Below are positions 1 to 10,452 of a stretch of DNA of 64,000 nt, one piece after another. Location: assembly GCF_954871325.1 (NCBI RefSeq), contig NC_088779.1, positions 17,486,846-17,550,845 of the forward strand. The letters run 5' to 3'. This DNA is from Gordionus sp. m RMFG-2023. Its lineage: Eukaryota > Nematomorpha > Gordioida > Chordodea > Parachordodidae. The notes under the pieces were generated by a model. The model did no database searches. It was given only the letters and a program-made list of their open reading frames with translations, and was not told where the DNA came from. Each line of letters opens with the position of its first letter. The first letter of the stretch is position 1. Made by a program: the position numbers and the translations under genes.

Positions 1-1
1 G

Positions 2-61
2 ATTGTAATTTCTCCTCCTACAAAGGCTGTTGAAGCTTCAGTAATTTGTTACAAAAAGTAA
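2..61 (+). CDS. Possible C-terminal tail of a gene lying to the left
   Basis: The first 60 bases read open in frame 2 for 19 codons (ending ...VEASVICYKK) and stop at two adjacent TAA codons. Base composition here is more balanced than in the following DNA, which suggests the last exon of a gene whose body is outside the window. I do not recognise the protein, and a chance open stretch of this length is quite possible. Confidence 0.15.
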   Translation: MVISPPTKAVEASVICYKK

Positions 62-284
62 TAAGCGTTAACGTAGGACATACAAGGCAGTCAAATGCTA
101 GACCAACGCAGGTAAACTCTAAGCCTATTATATTAAAATAATTACCTAGACATTTGAAAGATTGCAAAATATGATGGATTGCTCTTCATTTTTTTATTAT
201 TTTGCTTTAGATTAATATTTTTATTTCTCATTTTTCTGCAGCGTAGTAGTGAAACTGTTTATTTATTTTAAAATTAGCTAATAC

Positions 285-505
285 TTTTTTTGTTATTTCC
301 TTTATACTGCGTAACTTAAATTAACTTTCATTTTTTGTTATTCTTTATAATACGCAGCCTAAAATTAACATTTCTTTTTTGTTCTTTTCATATTGCGTAA
401 CCTAAAATTATAACATATTTGTCATTTCTTTTTAATGGGCAACCTAAAAGTAACTTATATTTTTTTTGTTATTTCTTTTATATTAGCGTAATTTAAATTG
501 ATATG
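285..505. repeat. Minisatellite, about five ~45-bp units
   Basis: A T-rich block followed by a TGCGTAACCTAAAATTAAC-like block recurs about five times with moderate divergence. No gene is visible in or near it. It is probably a simple local tandem expansion. Confidence 0.55.
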
Positions 506-630
506 AGTTATCGATTTTTTTTGTTGTGATATTAACATATAAATACACATTTTGATGATTAGAAGATACTTTACTTTATATTTTACAAAATTAAAAGAAA
601 GATGTATATTTATTAGAAATCTGCAAAAGT

Positions 631-971
631 AGACCCGGCCCGTACCCGGCCCAAACAGGCTTCGGGCCGGGCTAGGTCCTATTTTTTAAAAAATTCGGGC
701 CGGTTCGGGTCGGGCCTTGGGAATTTTTTTAAATAATATCAATTTTATATTGAATTTTTAATGTAAAATAAAAATATTTGGTTTTATTTATAGAACTCGA
801 CGCCATATAACATATGTCGTAATTATAAAAATATATTTCTATATTTAAATAAGTTCGGGTCGGACCGGGCCAGTAAATTTTCTTTAAAAAATTTAGGGTT
901 CGGTCGGGCCGGCAAAACTTTTTAAAAAAAATTTGGCGGGCCGGGCTTAAAAAATTAGGCCCGATGCAGAT
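631..971. mobile_element. hAT-like MITE with GGCCCG-rich ends
   Basis: A ~340-bp element with GC-rich inverted ends (CCCGGCCCGTACCCGGCCC on the left, GGCGGGCCGGGC near the right end) around an AT-rich core. A second copy with the same order of blocks lies at 25089-25402 and a diverged one begins near 55110, so it is a dispersed repeat family. The ends resemble small non-autonomous hAT elements. I see no clear target-site duplication and no coding capacity. Confidence 0.6.
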
Positions 972-2103
972 CACTAATATTTATCCCACACACTGATACC
1001 TTTAAAAATATTAGCGGTATTAAATTAAATTTTTACTAAATTAAAGCCTAATAGGTTTACAACTGACTTCATATGAAATTAGTGATAAAATATTTTGTTT
1101 TATATAAAGAAATCAGATGTATAAATATTTAATATATCATATCTATTGAATTCAGATTTATTCTAAATAAACAAAATTTAATATATTATTTAACTTCTGT
1201 ATGATCCTTCACAATAAATTCATATAAAAGTTATGATAATTATACACTCTAAAAAAACTCTAACCGTTATTGTGAATATACTATAAAAAAACCTCTACAA
1301 GTAGTACAACGCCATTTTATAACTTACATAATTAACCAACACAACTCTAAAGCTAAAATTAATAAATTTTCAACTCCAAATTTTATTGATTTATATTTAA
1401 AAAAACAAAAAGTCATAAAAGTCATCATAAAATCTAGTCCCTTTTATACTTTTTTGAGACAAAGAGATCAATAGATTTACAATATCTAAACTAAATATCG
1501 AATCTAACTCCAGATTCCTTATCCTCACAAATAAAGTTTCTATATTATTTTAGATTATCAGGGGAGGACTTTTTAAAAAATTTTGTTAAAAATATAATAA
1601 ATAATAATAAATAACATATATATAAATAAGCCATTAAAGGGGTCCCTGTCGAAGCGCGAATTGGGGTATGGGGCGAAGTCTCCATAAGAAAGCGACTAGA
1701 AAACATTTTATAGCGAAAGTCCGCTCCTGTTTATATGGATCAATTCGATTTTAATATTATTTCCATATAAATGCAATAAAAATTAATAATTTTTTAAAAT
1801 CAATTAATTTTTTTATAAATTCATTTAAATGCTTTATTTAAAAAAAATGTTCTCTTTTCCATTAAACAGAAACTGGCAACCCTTACCAAAGAGCAAATTA
1901 TATTTTTTAAGGAGTAATAATAATTATACAAGATTATGACTAAGACATGTATCATTATAATTCAAATCTAACCTATTCCACTTCAATATTCAAGCATTGA
2001 AAGTTTTAAAGAGGTGAAGTTAAGGACAGTATAAATATAGAAAATAAATATAAAAATTTTATAATTTAAAAGATAAATCATACTATAAATTTTTTTTTTC
2101 TCT
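972..2103. other. Non-genic AT-rich stretch
   Basis: No gene is recognisable. It contains one candidate MITE (1559-1729). The rest is low-complexity A/T sequence. Confidence 0.5.
1559..1729. mobile_element. Candidate small MITE
   Basis: The left end CAGGGGAGGACTT and the reverse complement of the right end CAGGAGCGGACTTTCG form an imperfect terminal inverted repeat around 171 bp. CAGGG-type ends are typical of hAT elements. The flanking octamers do not match, so this is a structural guess. Confidence 0.35.
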
Positions 2104-2843
2104 TTAGCTTTCACCTTTTCTGGTGGTAAGCTCCTTCAACATCTCTCTCCACTTTATGTTATTAATACAATCTCTTTTATCTAATTTATACTTCTTTATA
2201 TTGGCTCTAACTTTATGGCCCCATTGAAGTTTTGGCCTTCCTCTTTTACGTTTGCCCATCACTTCCAAACTCTTAACTTTATTTCCTATGTAGTTCATAG
2301 GCCTTCTCATTGTGTGCCCATACCACCTAAGTCTGTTTACCATTAACTTAGTCTTAATGGGCACTACCTTTAAACTACTTAGTATTCTTGTACTGCGCAC
2401 TTTATCCTTTCTTGTTACCCCAGCAATCATCCTCAGCATTCTCATCTCCATGGTTTGTAGACTTCTCTCGTCTGATTCTTTAGTTGGCCATGTTTCCGAA
2501 CTATATAGTAGTTGGTTGTATTATGTAACTGTAAATTTTTCCCTTTAATTTGTGTGGGATTCTTTTATCAAATAGCACTCCAGTTAAAGATCTCCACTTT
2601 AGCCATCCTTGATTAATCTTACTCTTTATCTATTGTGCCGTTTGTTTGTATAGTGGAGCCCAAATATTTTCAGCTTTCAATTGCCGATATCTGCCATTCA
2701 TTTATATCAATACTCTCTGTTTCAACTCCTCCTATCACCATATACTCCCTCTTTTCTCTATTTACTTTTAATCTGTGCGTTTCTATATACCACAGCAAAT
2801 TTGACACCGACTTGATCAGGCTGCGGACTGATCAAATTCAATA
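2104..2843 (-). pseudogene. RTE-clade LINE, C-terminal reverse transcriptase fragment
   Basis: Read on the minus strand, this encodes the end of a non-LTR retrotransposon polymerase. Recognisable stretches in order are KYLGSTIQTNG, KWRSLTGVLFDKRIPHKLKG, a LLYSSETWP block, then MRMLRMIAGVTRKDK, NRLRWYGHTMRRP and a basic GKRKRGRPKLQW segment. This order is characteristic of the thumb and C-terminus of RTE-type elements. The fingers/palm and the endonuclease are absent, so it is a typical 5'-truncated copy. It is not intact: there is an in-frame stop just before KYLGSTIQ, and the frame changes once between the KLKG and SSETWP blocks. The longest open piece is the terminal 115 codons. No poly-A or simple-repeat 3' tail is clear. 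Confidence 0.8.
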
Positions 2844-2945
2844 ACAAAAAAATAATAGAACATTGATACAATCTAAGTCAATGATGAAGATATTGAGGTA
2901 ATAACTTTTTATTTATTTTATTGCATTTTAATAATAAAAACATTT

Positions 2946-3683
2946 CTATAATATTTCCCCAAATCTAGAGCCACCAGAAATTATAAGTTTCACCTTACTA
3001 AATAATCTTTCAACACTGGTACTTGAGGGCAAGGCAATATTTAATTTTATATACATATTTTTAAAATAAGAAAAATTATTAAAAATACTCATTTGCATTT
3101 TAAGATTTAAAAAACGCGTCAAGGGATTTTCTATTATATTAGTATCCTTTATTTCAAAAATATTATAAGTGAAAGTCGTTTTTATGGTTCTAACTAGAGC
3201 ATCTTTGTCTGCTATATAAATCATTAGTGTCTGGCGACAACAAATTGTTTTAACATGGGATAGTTTTAATCATCATGGTAAATGATGGATTATAATGACA
3301 TTGGTTAAACTATATCAGCCAGTTTATGAGAACTATTGGCATGTGCAATATTATTAATCAATTTAGCTTGTATTAGTCTTTTTGGATGTAGTCTTACCTT
3401 TACCAAAATTATTAAGATGTTTTTCTATTTCTAAAACTGTTGGCATGAACATTCTTAAAAAATTAAAATACTATATAACTACTTATTTAAGAAAATATTT
3501 TTTTTTACTGTCTGAAAATATAAATTTGTAGCCACCTTTTGTTTTTAGATTAATATGAAAATATTTTTCAAATTTTGGAAATGGAAAATTTGTATTATTG
3601 CAATCAAGAACACATTCCATTTCATTAATATCAAAATTGTCTGACTCACTTATATCGATTTGGACATCCATTTGCGATGACAT
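2946..3683 (-). pseudogene. hAT transposase remnant, internally deleted
   Basis: Two minus-strand pieces of a hAT transposase are left. The upstream piece (3483-3683) is an acidic N-terminal start running into KFEKYFHINLKTKGGYKF. The downstream piece (2946-3224) ends in the C-terminal dimerisation motif ALPSSTSVERLFSKVKLI, the most conserved hAT signature. The DDE catalytic centre between them is missing and only ~260 bp of non-coding sequence separates the pieces. Terminal inverted repeats could not be assigned. It is a different lineage from the hAT copies at 5126-8646 and 21566-23591, judging by the dimerisation motif. Confidence 0.7.
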
Positions 3684-3836
3684 TTTGAATAATTTACACT
3701 AGATGATTTAGGTTTATAATACAAATTGAAAATATAAATTTCGATATGAAATAATTAATTAAAAAATTATAAATAATTATGATATTTAAATTTTCATGCT
3801 ACTTTCAAATTGGAAAAAAATTAGCGCGCTATCGCT

Positions 3837-4970
3837 TAGTGTTGTTAAACGGCTAAGCCGAGTCGACTTAGCTGTGACTCGAGCCTAGTTTTTAGTTGAT
3901 AAAACGACTTTTACTCGAGTCGACAATAAGCCGCATCGGACGGCTCACTTAGTCGGCTCCTGTAGTCGGCTCGCGTAGTCGGCTCGTGTAGTCGGCTCGT
4001 GTAGTCGGCTAGTGTAGTCGGCTCACTCAGTCGGGTGTAGTCGACTCACTGGGTCTACTCAATTTTTTTGTTTTTTTATAAAATCTGGTAAATTAAATTT
4101 TGGGTTACTGATTAATGTGAACAAAATTATAATAAGAATATTCATGTCGTAACTAAAACTCAGGATCCGAATTCGGCTTCAAGGATTATATACCTAATTT
4201 TTATAAGATAAAAATATAATTTATATTGTAAAGATGTTAATTTAAAATTTCAGTGAAGATGTACCATAGATAAGTGACAATTGTCATTATCGTTATTTTT
4301 GAACTTTTTTGAATTTTTTTGAGGCAAGTGGGCTAAAATAAGCATTGCTAACATGTTTAAATAAAATAATAAAATTTTAGTGATGAAGATGTACCATAGA
4401 TAAGTGACAATTGTCATAATCGTTGTTGTTTTTAAAGTTTTTCGAATTTTTTTGACGTAAATGGGCTAAAATAAGCATTGCTAACATGTTTAAATAAAAT
4501 TTTAGTGAAGATGTACCATAGATAAGTGACAATTGTCATATTCGTTATTTTTTTTCGAATTTTTTTAAAGCATGTGGGCTAAAATAAGCATTGCTAACAT
4601 GTTTAAATAAAATTTTAGTGAAGATGTACCATAGATAAGTGACAATTGTCATAATCGTTGTTTTTAAAGTTTTTCGAATTATTTTAAAGCAAGTGGGCTA
4701 AGCATTTCTAACATGTTTAAATAAAACTTCATTGAAGATGTACTCTAGATACAAGATTTCCGATTCAAAAAAAGAAAATCGTAATTTTTTTAAATTTTTT
4801 GTCAATTTTTCTTAAACTTTTATTTATTTTTGTTATTCCTTTTTAATTTATTTCTAAATTTTTGCGATTTCTTTACGTTTTTTTTTATCTTTTCTCAATT
4901 TATTTCTAACTTTTTGCGATTTTATAAATTAATCGTTTGGTTTACCTTAGCTGTAATACCAAATGATATT
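3837..4970 (+). mobile_element. Left arm of hAT complex A (terminus plus subterminal repeats)
   Basis: The element starts TAGTGTTGTTAAACGGC. The first ~230 bp carry many GTCGGCTC/GTCGACTC repeats, followed by unique sequence (4080-4250), then a tandem array (4258-4770), then a T-rich tail. The same blocks in reverse order occur at 14028-15069 continued at 32721-33313, which I take as the opposite arm. The octamers outside 3837 and 33313 do not match, so no target duplication for A is claimed. Confidence 0.65.
4258..4770 (+). repeat. Subterminal tandem array with TGACAATTGTCA core
   Basis: Four good copies and one decayed copy of a 113-130 bp unit starting GATGTACCATAGATAAG. Each carries the perfect 12-bp palindrome TGACAATTGTCA (4275, 4405, 4527 and 4640). 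The regular palindrome inside a subterminal arm suggests transposase binding sites, by analogy with subterminal repeats of other DNA transposons. This is an inference. Confidence 0.75.
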
Positions 4971-5125
4971 TAAATTAATAAAATATAATCATTTTTAAAT
5001 TCTTATTTTTAAAACGCATTAGAAAATTTTTATAATTTAAAACAATAGGGAAGACAGGCTAAATAAAATTAATTTTTTTTTATCATATTTTTATCGAAAT
5101 AGAATTAAAAAAAAAGTATACTTCC

Positions 5126-8100
5126 ATGGATTTTAATTCGTGTTATTTATATTCAGTTGTACAATCATCACATTCCCAACAAGAAATTACAGGGATAGAG
5201 GTAAATTATATGTATATTTAATTTTGAAGATGAAGTTTTATTACAAAATTTTGCTAAAATTTATAAATATGATATATTTTATTTTGTTTATTATAATAAT
5301 TTAGATTTCGAAGTTAATTTGAATCTGCTTATTATTTTATTTAATCAACTAGTAATCCTGCTGCTCTTATTTATATTTAATTGAGGTTTTAACAATAGAA
5401 TTAATGCCCAATATGCTAATTGGCTCAGCATCCGATTAGTGAATTTTTTTATTCCATCTCTCATAATTTTAGAGGAATATAAATAAATATTTTTTTAAAT
5501 TTCATTATTAATCTTTTAAAAATTGAAGATACTATTCTTATTTGAAACTATAAATTTTTCTAACCACGCCAGGTCCGAATTATTCTTTAAAAAAATTATT
5601 TATTTTATATAGACGCATACTGAGTTTAGATGTAGTTCAATGTTGGAAATGAATAGGGAAAATTCGATAAATATTTCTGATAATTCTAATATTAAAAATT
5701 ATTTTCTCCATACTCCCCAAAAACGGCATAGGAAATGTTCCTTATGCCAAAAAATGTCTAGAGTTAATACAACGACAAGTATATTTTTTAAAATAATCAT
5801 TCATAATTTTTATCTATATATTATGTGTATTAATTCAATAAAAAACAAATTAAAATCAGTTGTTTTTAAAAATATCGCGCGATATCTATCATTACCCATC
5901 AAAAAATGTAACGCGCTATTAGCTTTTTTTTTAAAGTAGCTTTGGCTAATTTAAGGCTACTTTTTATGTAAAAAATTTAGAAATCAATTTGTTTTATTTT
6001 TTGCTTATAATGAAATTGCATAATATAATATACATAAAAATGGGATTTTCTATTAAATTGATATCCTTTATTTTAAAATAAATTATCAGTGGTAGTATTT
6101 TTTATGCTAATTATCTCTATTACCTATCACTGCCAAAAAGATAGCCCGCTATTTTAACAACTGACTAAAATAACTTATTTTAATTTAAACGGCTTTTCCA
6201 CATTATCTATACCTACATTAGATGAATCTACTTAATATAATATCTAGACCTATGCGTCGATGTCGCAATCGACCGCGGCGATTTATAATTTTTTCATCAG
6301 CCTTCGGCGGCGTGCGGATTTTGCCACTATCTAATAAATTGTCGGCGACGGCGGCACGATATTTATTTAAAAAAATTTTTTTTAATGAATATAATTTATA
6401 AAACAATGTATTACATTTTTTTATAATTTATTTGGGCGCTTTTTTCTAACACATTGTTTATATGGTTTAATTCATTTTTTCAATTATTTCCTGTCTCACT
6501 CCAATTTACATTTATGTATTTTCTTTTCTGACGAGAAATAATTATCTTATATTTCTTAGACAATTAATTTTTTAATAATCATTTTATTTAAATTTTAAAA
6601 CTTTAGAAAATCAGTTATTCCTTTATTGTTTGCAAAATCAAATGACATTAAATCTTTGCGGCAAAAACATTATCGCCCAGGGATGCGAATCCAGCAAAAT
6701 TTTTGCCCAGGTTTGGTTAGAGGGTTTTCTCCTCGAGGTTCGGGTTTGAATCCTTGTTATCGCCCCATTAGATTACAAATTTATTTTATACATTAAATAA
6801 AAACATAAACTAGAGCTTGAATAAAATCGACGGCTGTTCCGGCGTAAATAAAATTAACGGCGGGGTACAGGTCTAATTAAATCAGAATAGATTTATCTAT
6901 CATCTTTATCTTTAATATTTCGAAACTTTCATTTTTTACTCCCCATTCAAATTTTATATTTATCTTCAATTACTTATATAAATATTTTTAGTAAATTTAC
7001 GAAGGCATATGAAGTCTATGCATCCTGAAGCATTATCCACTAAATTTATTGAAATTTCTGATTCATTGTTCGGAGCCAGAAAACTATCCGATACCGAAAA
7101 TCTTTATATGAATAAATTATTCTTAAGATGCCTTACAAGGAATAATTTATCTTTCAATATTTTGGAGAACGAAACCTTTAAAGATATTTTCAAATATGCT
7201 AATAAAAATATAAAGATATTTTGTCGACAAACTGCAAAAAGGTATTTATAGAATATATTCTTAAGCGCCAAAGATGGCATAATTAAAATTTTAAATAATG
7301 TCACGGGATTAGTGTCTCTAACCACGGATATCTGGTCACAAAATTCCATCATATTGTGATATTACCTTACATTTTATTGACGAATTCTGGGTATTAAAAA
7401 ATTTTTTGCTAGATATTTTAGAGTTTCCCTACCCTCACAAAGGTGAAGATATTTGTGAGCTAATTATAGAATCAATTGAAAACTTTAAAATAGAAAAAAA
7501 ATCTTTAGCCATCACACATGACAATGGCTCCAATATAACAGTCGCCCTAGATTTAATAATTGAAAATTTCCAATCAAAATATAAAAAGGGCATTAATAGT
7601 CATAGATGCCTTGCGCATGTTATAAACATTATTTTGAAGGAAGGGATAGATTCCTTTTCGAAAGAGCTAGATATGGAAGTCCGAAATGGATGCAAGAGTT
7701 TATAAAAATTATAATACACGAATTCCAATGGATGTGGTAACTAGATGGAATAGCAAATTCATAATGTTATCTAGTATTAATAAAGTATTATAATAATATT
7801 TAATGTTCGATTTTATATAGCACATCCAGGCTATCAAGGATTTGCGGAAGAAAATTTTTGGAGAAGAAAATTTTAATTTAACTATTGATGATAGTGAATT
7901 TTTGAAGCATCTCAAAATATTTTTATATCCATTTTATAAAATTATATGCGAAATATGTACAGAAAAGTCCCCACAATTGAAATGGCCATTCTATATATAG
8001 ATAAAATTTATAGAACGTTAGATAGGCATGCTGCTTATCATCAAATTGTGGCTATTAAAATGGCCTCGATGAAGATGCTAGATAAATGCACATATATCGC

Positions 8101-8646
8101 ATATGACGAAATTTGAAAACTAAGTAGATAGTTTTCTTGATCCAAGGATCAAGAAGATATTTCTACCAAGTTTTTTTAATACAATTAGATACTATTAAAG
8201 ATTGAACAATTTATTTAGTACTTATCATGCATCATCTTCTCAGCAATACGATTTCGAGGAGACCGAATCTAATTTGATGTCAGTAAATATTTTGAATGAG
8301 TTGAGAAGGTAAATATAGAAATAAATCCTAATTATTTATATATAATCATTCATATTTTATATTTAGAGATGCCTATATTGTGCCTGAACCTGCTTTAGAA
8401 GAGATTGGAGATTATTTGGCGGATCCAGTGGCAAAGACATCAGTGAATGTTTTTAGCTGGTGGTCTGGAAATGCCAAGAGATTTCCAAAATTATCGAATA
8501 TGGCTAGAGATTATTTAGGGCAACAAACAACATCTGTTGCCAGCGATAGAGTATTTTCTAGAGCTGCCAATACCTTGACGAACAAACGAAATAGAATGTC
8601 CTCTTCAACTCTTAAAATGCCTCTCGCTAAATTCATGGGACGATAA
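5126..8646 (+). pseudogene. hAT (Ac-like) transposase gene, left copy, decayed
   Basis: Exon 1 (5126-5200) and exon 2 (5613-5778) are joined by in-phase GT-AG signals. Exon 3 starts at 6992. Splicing exon 2 to 3 restores a BED zinc finger: CSLC in exon 2 and H-x4-H (HMKSMH) in exon 3. Downstream are the first catalytic Asp in TTDIWSQNS (about 7327), the second in THDNGSNI (about 7530), then SHRCLAHVINII. The C-terminal dimerisation region (8380-8646) contains TTSVASDRVFSRAANTL. The gene is dead: an in-frame stop ends the first part at 7249, and further stops and frame changes follow to ~8350. Intron 2 holds a nested MITE. Homology assignment is firm; the exon 1 call is inference from splice signals. 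Confidence 0.8.
6245..6875. mobile_element. Nested MITE in hAT intron, GC-rich patches
   Basis: TAGACCTATGCG on the left and the reverse complement TAGACCTGTACCC on the right make a short inverted terminal repeat. Flanking octamers ATAATATC and ATTAAATC agree at 6 of 8 positions, compatible with an old hAT duplication. The interior has unusual GC-rich patches (6255-6360, 6830-6866) and a tRNA-like stretch with a B-box-like GGTTTGAATCC near 6746. The same insertion is in the mirror copy, so it predates the inverted duplication. Confidence 0.4.
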
Positions 8647-9059
8647 TATATTAAAAAGGAAGACCTTTGGAAATAATTTTGTAGCATATTTTATTTATAC
8701 ATTATAATATAAAGTGTAGGTTATTTTATAAATAAAGATTATATATAGTAAAAAAATGTGTCCTTATTTATTTTTTTTTAAAATTTATAAATTAGTTTTA
8801 TCAAAGTCAGATATAAAATAGATGTTTTAACTAAATGGTCTTTTATAAACATAATTATATGTACTAGGATTTTGTAATGAACTAAACTAGCAAAAATAAT
8901 TATCAAAAATGAGAAGAAAAAAATTGAAGAGAAAAAAATTAAGGAGAAAAAAATTAAGGAGAAAAAAATTGAGAAAAGGTCAAAAAATTAAAGATTAAAA
9001 ATGACGAGATTGAAAAGGTTAAAAATGTATGTAAAAGTAAAAGATTATAATGAAAAAAT

Positions 9060-9458
9060 TAAAAAGCCTCGGGTCGTTTTATTCGACTCCGACTCAATGT
9101 TTGGGTCGTTTTTTTCGACTTTGACCCGAGTTCAAGCCGAAAAAAACGACTTCAACCCAAAATATGGGTCGTTTTTTCGACTCTGACCCAAGTCCAAGCC
9201 GAAAAAAACGACCTCAACCCAAAATATGGGTCGTTTTTTACGACTTCGACTCAAAATTTGGGTTGTATTTTTCGACTCAAACTTGAAATTTGGGTCTTAT
9301 TTTTCGACTCAAACTTGAAGTTTGGGTCGTATTTTTCGACTCCAACTCAAAGCTTGAATCGTTTTCGACTCAGACTCAAACATCGGTCGTTTCATTCAAT
9401 CCGACCCAAAATATGGATCTTTTTTTAAAGACGACTTAAAGTTAGGGTTGCTTTTTTC
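9060..9458. repeat. GTCGTTTTTTCGACTC minisatellite, left copy
   Basis: About ten 36-40 bp units built on (G)GGTCGTTTTTTCGACT(C) alternating with its reverse complement, so the repeat is itself full of small inverted repeats. It follows the hAT gene and corresponds to the 3' subterminal region of that family. Confidence 0.75.
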
Positions 9459-9601
9459 ATAACCTCTGATCATTCATCAAGTCATATTAGCATTATAATT
9501 TAAAGAAGCTTTAAGTAACTTTCCCGCCTATAATATTAATATATACTAAATGTTATTTGACTTTTGGTCGAAAAAAATGATCTAGATATTGGGTTAGGGG
9601 T
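9459..9601. other. Central spacer of the palindrome
   Basis: 143 bp of non-palindromic sequence between the two arms. From 9491 onward it is repeated directly at 13495, so the spacer belongs to a unit present at least twice on the right side. No coding capacity. Confidence 0.7.
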
Positions 9602-10035
9602 GAAAAAAAAGCAACCCTAACTTTAAGTCGTCTTTTAAAAAAAAGATCCATATTTTGGGTCGGATTGAATGAAACGACCCGATGTTTGAGTCTGAGTCAG
9701 AAAAACGACCCAAACTTTGAGTTGGAGTCGAAAAATACGATCTAAACTTCAAGTTTGAGTCGAAAAATACGACCCAAACTTCAAGTTTGAGTCGAAAAAT
9801 AAGACCCAAATTTCAAGTTTGAGTCGAAAAATACAACCCAAATTTTGAGTCGAAGTCGTAAAAAACGACCCATATTTTGGGTTGAGGTCGTTTTTTTCGG
9901 CTTGGACTTGGGTCAGAGTCGAAAAAACGACCCATATTTTGGGTTGAAGTCGTTTTTTTCGGCTTGAACTCGGGTCAAAGTCGAAAAAAACGACCCAAAC
10001 ATTGAGTCGGAGTCGAATAAAACGACCCGAGGCTT
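9602..10035. repeat. GTCGTTTTTTCGACTC minisatellite, right copy
   Basis: Inverted counterpart of 9060-9458 with one additional ~40-bp unit. It precedes (in plus-strand order) the inverted hAT gene copy. Confidence 0.75.
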
Positions 10036-10452
10036 TTTAATTTTTTCATTATAATCTTTTACTTTTACATACATTTTTAACCTTTTCAATCTCGTCATTT
10101 TTAATCTTTAATTTTTTGACCTTTTCTCAATTTTTTTCTCCTTAATTTTTTTCTCCTTAATTTTTTTCTCTTCAATTTTTTTCTTCTCATTTTTGATAAT
10201 TATTTTTGCTAGTTTAGTTCATTACAAAATCCTAGTACATATAATTATGTTTATAAAAGACCATTTAGTTAAAACATCTATTTTATATCTGACTTTGATA
10301 AAACTAATTTATAAATTTTAAAAAAAAATAAATAAGGACACATTTTTTTACTATATATAATCTTTATTTATAAAATAACCTACACTTTATATTATAATGT
10401 ATAAATAAAATATGCTACAAAATTATTTCCAAAGGTCTTCCTTTTTAATATA

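Noticed and set aside
2312-2844. Plus-strand frames opposite the LINE fragment
   Set aside because: The minus strand carries the recognisable reverse transcriptase motifs, so these are antisense shadows.
6675-6790. tRNA gene in the hAT intron
   Set aside because: A box B-like GGTTTGAATCC is present, but box A is degenerate and no cloverleaf forms. It lies inside a nested MITE.
9060-10035. Open frames across the GTCGTTTTTTCGACTC repeats
   Set aside because: They translate the minisatellite (FFRL/GSFF-like periodic peptides) and occur in several frames and orientations. No gene.
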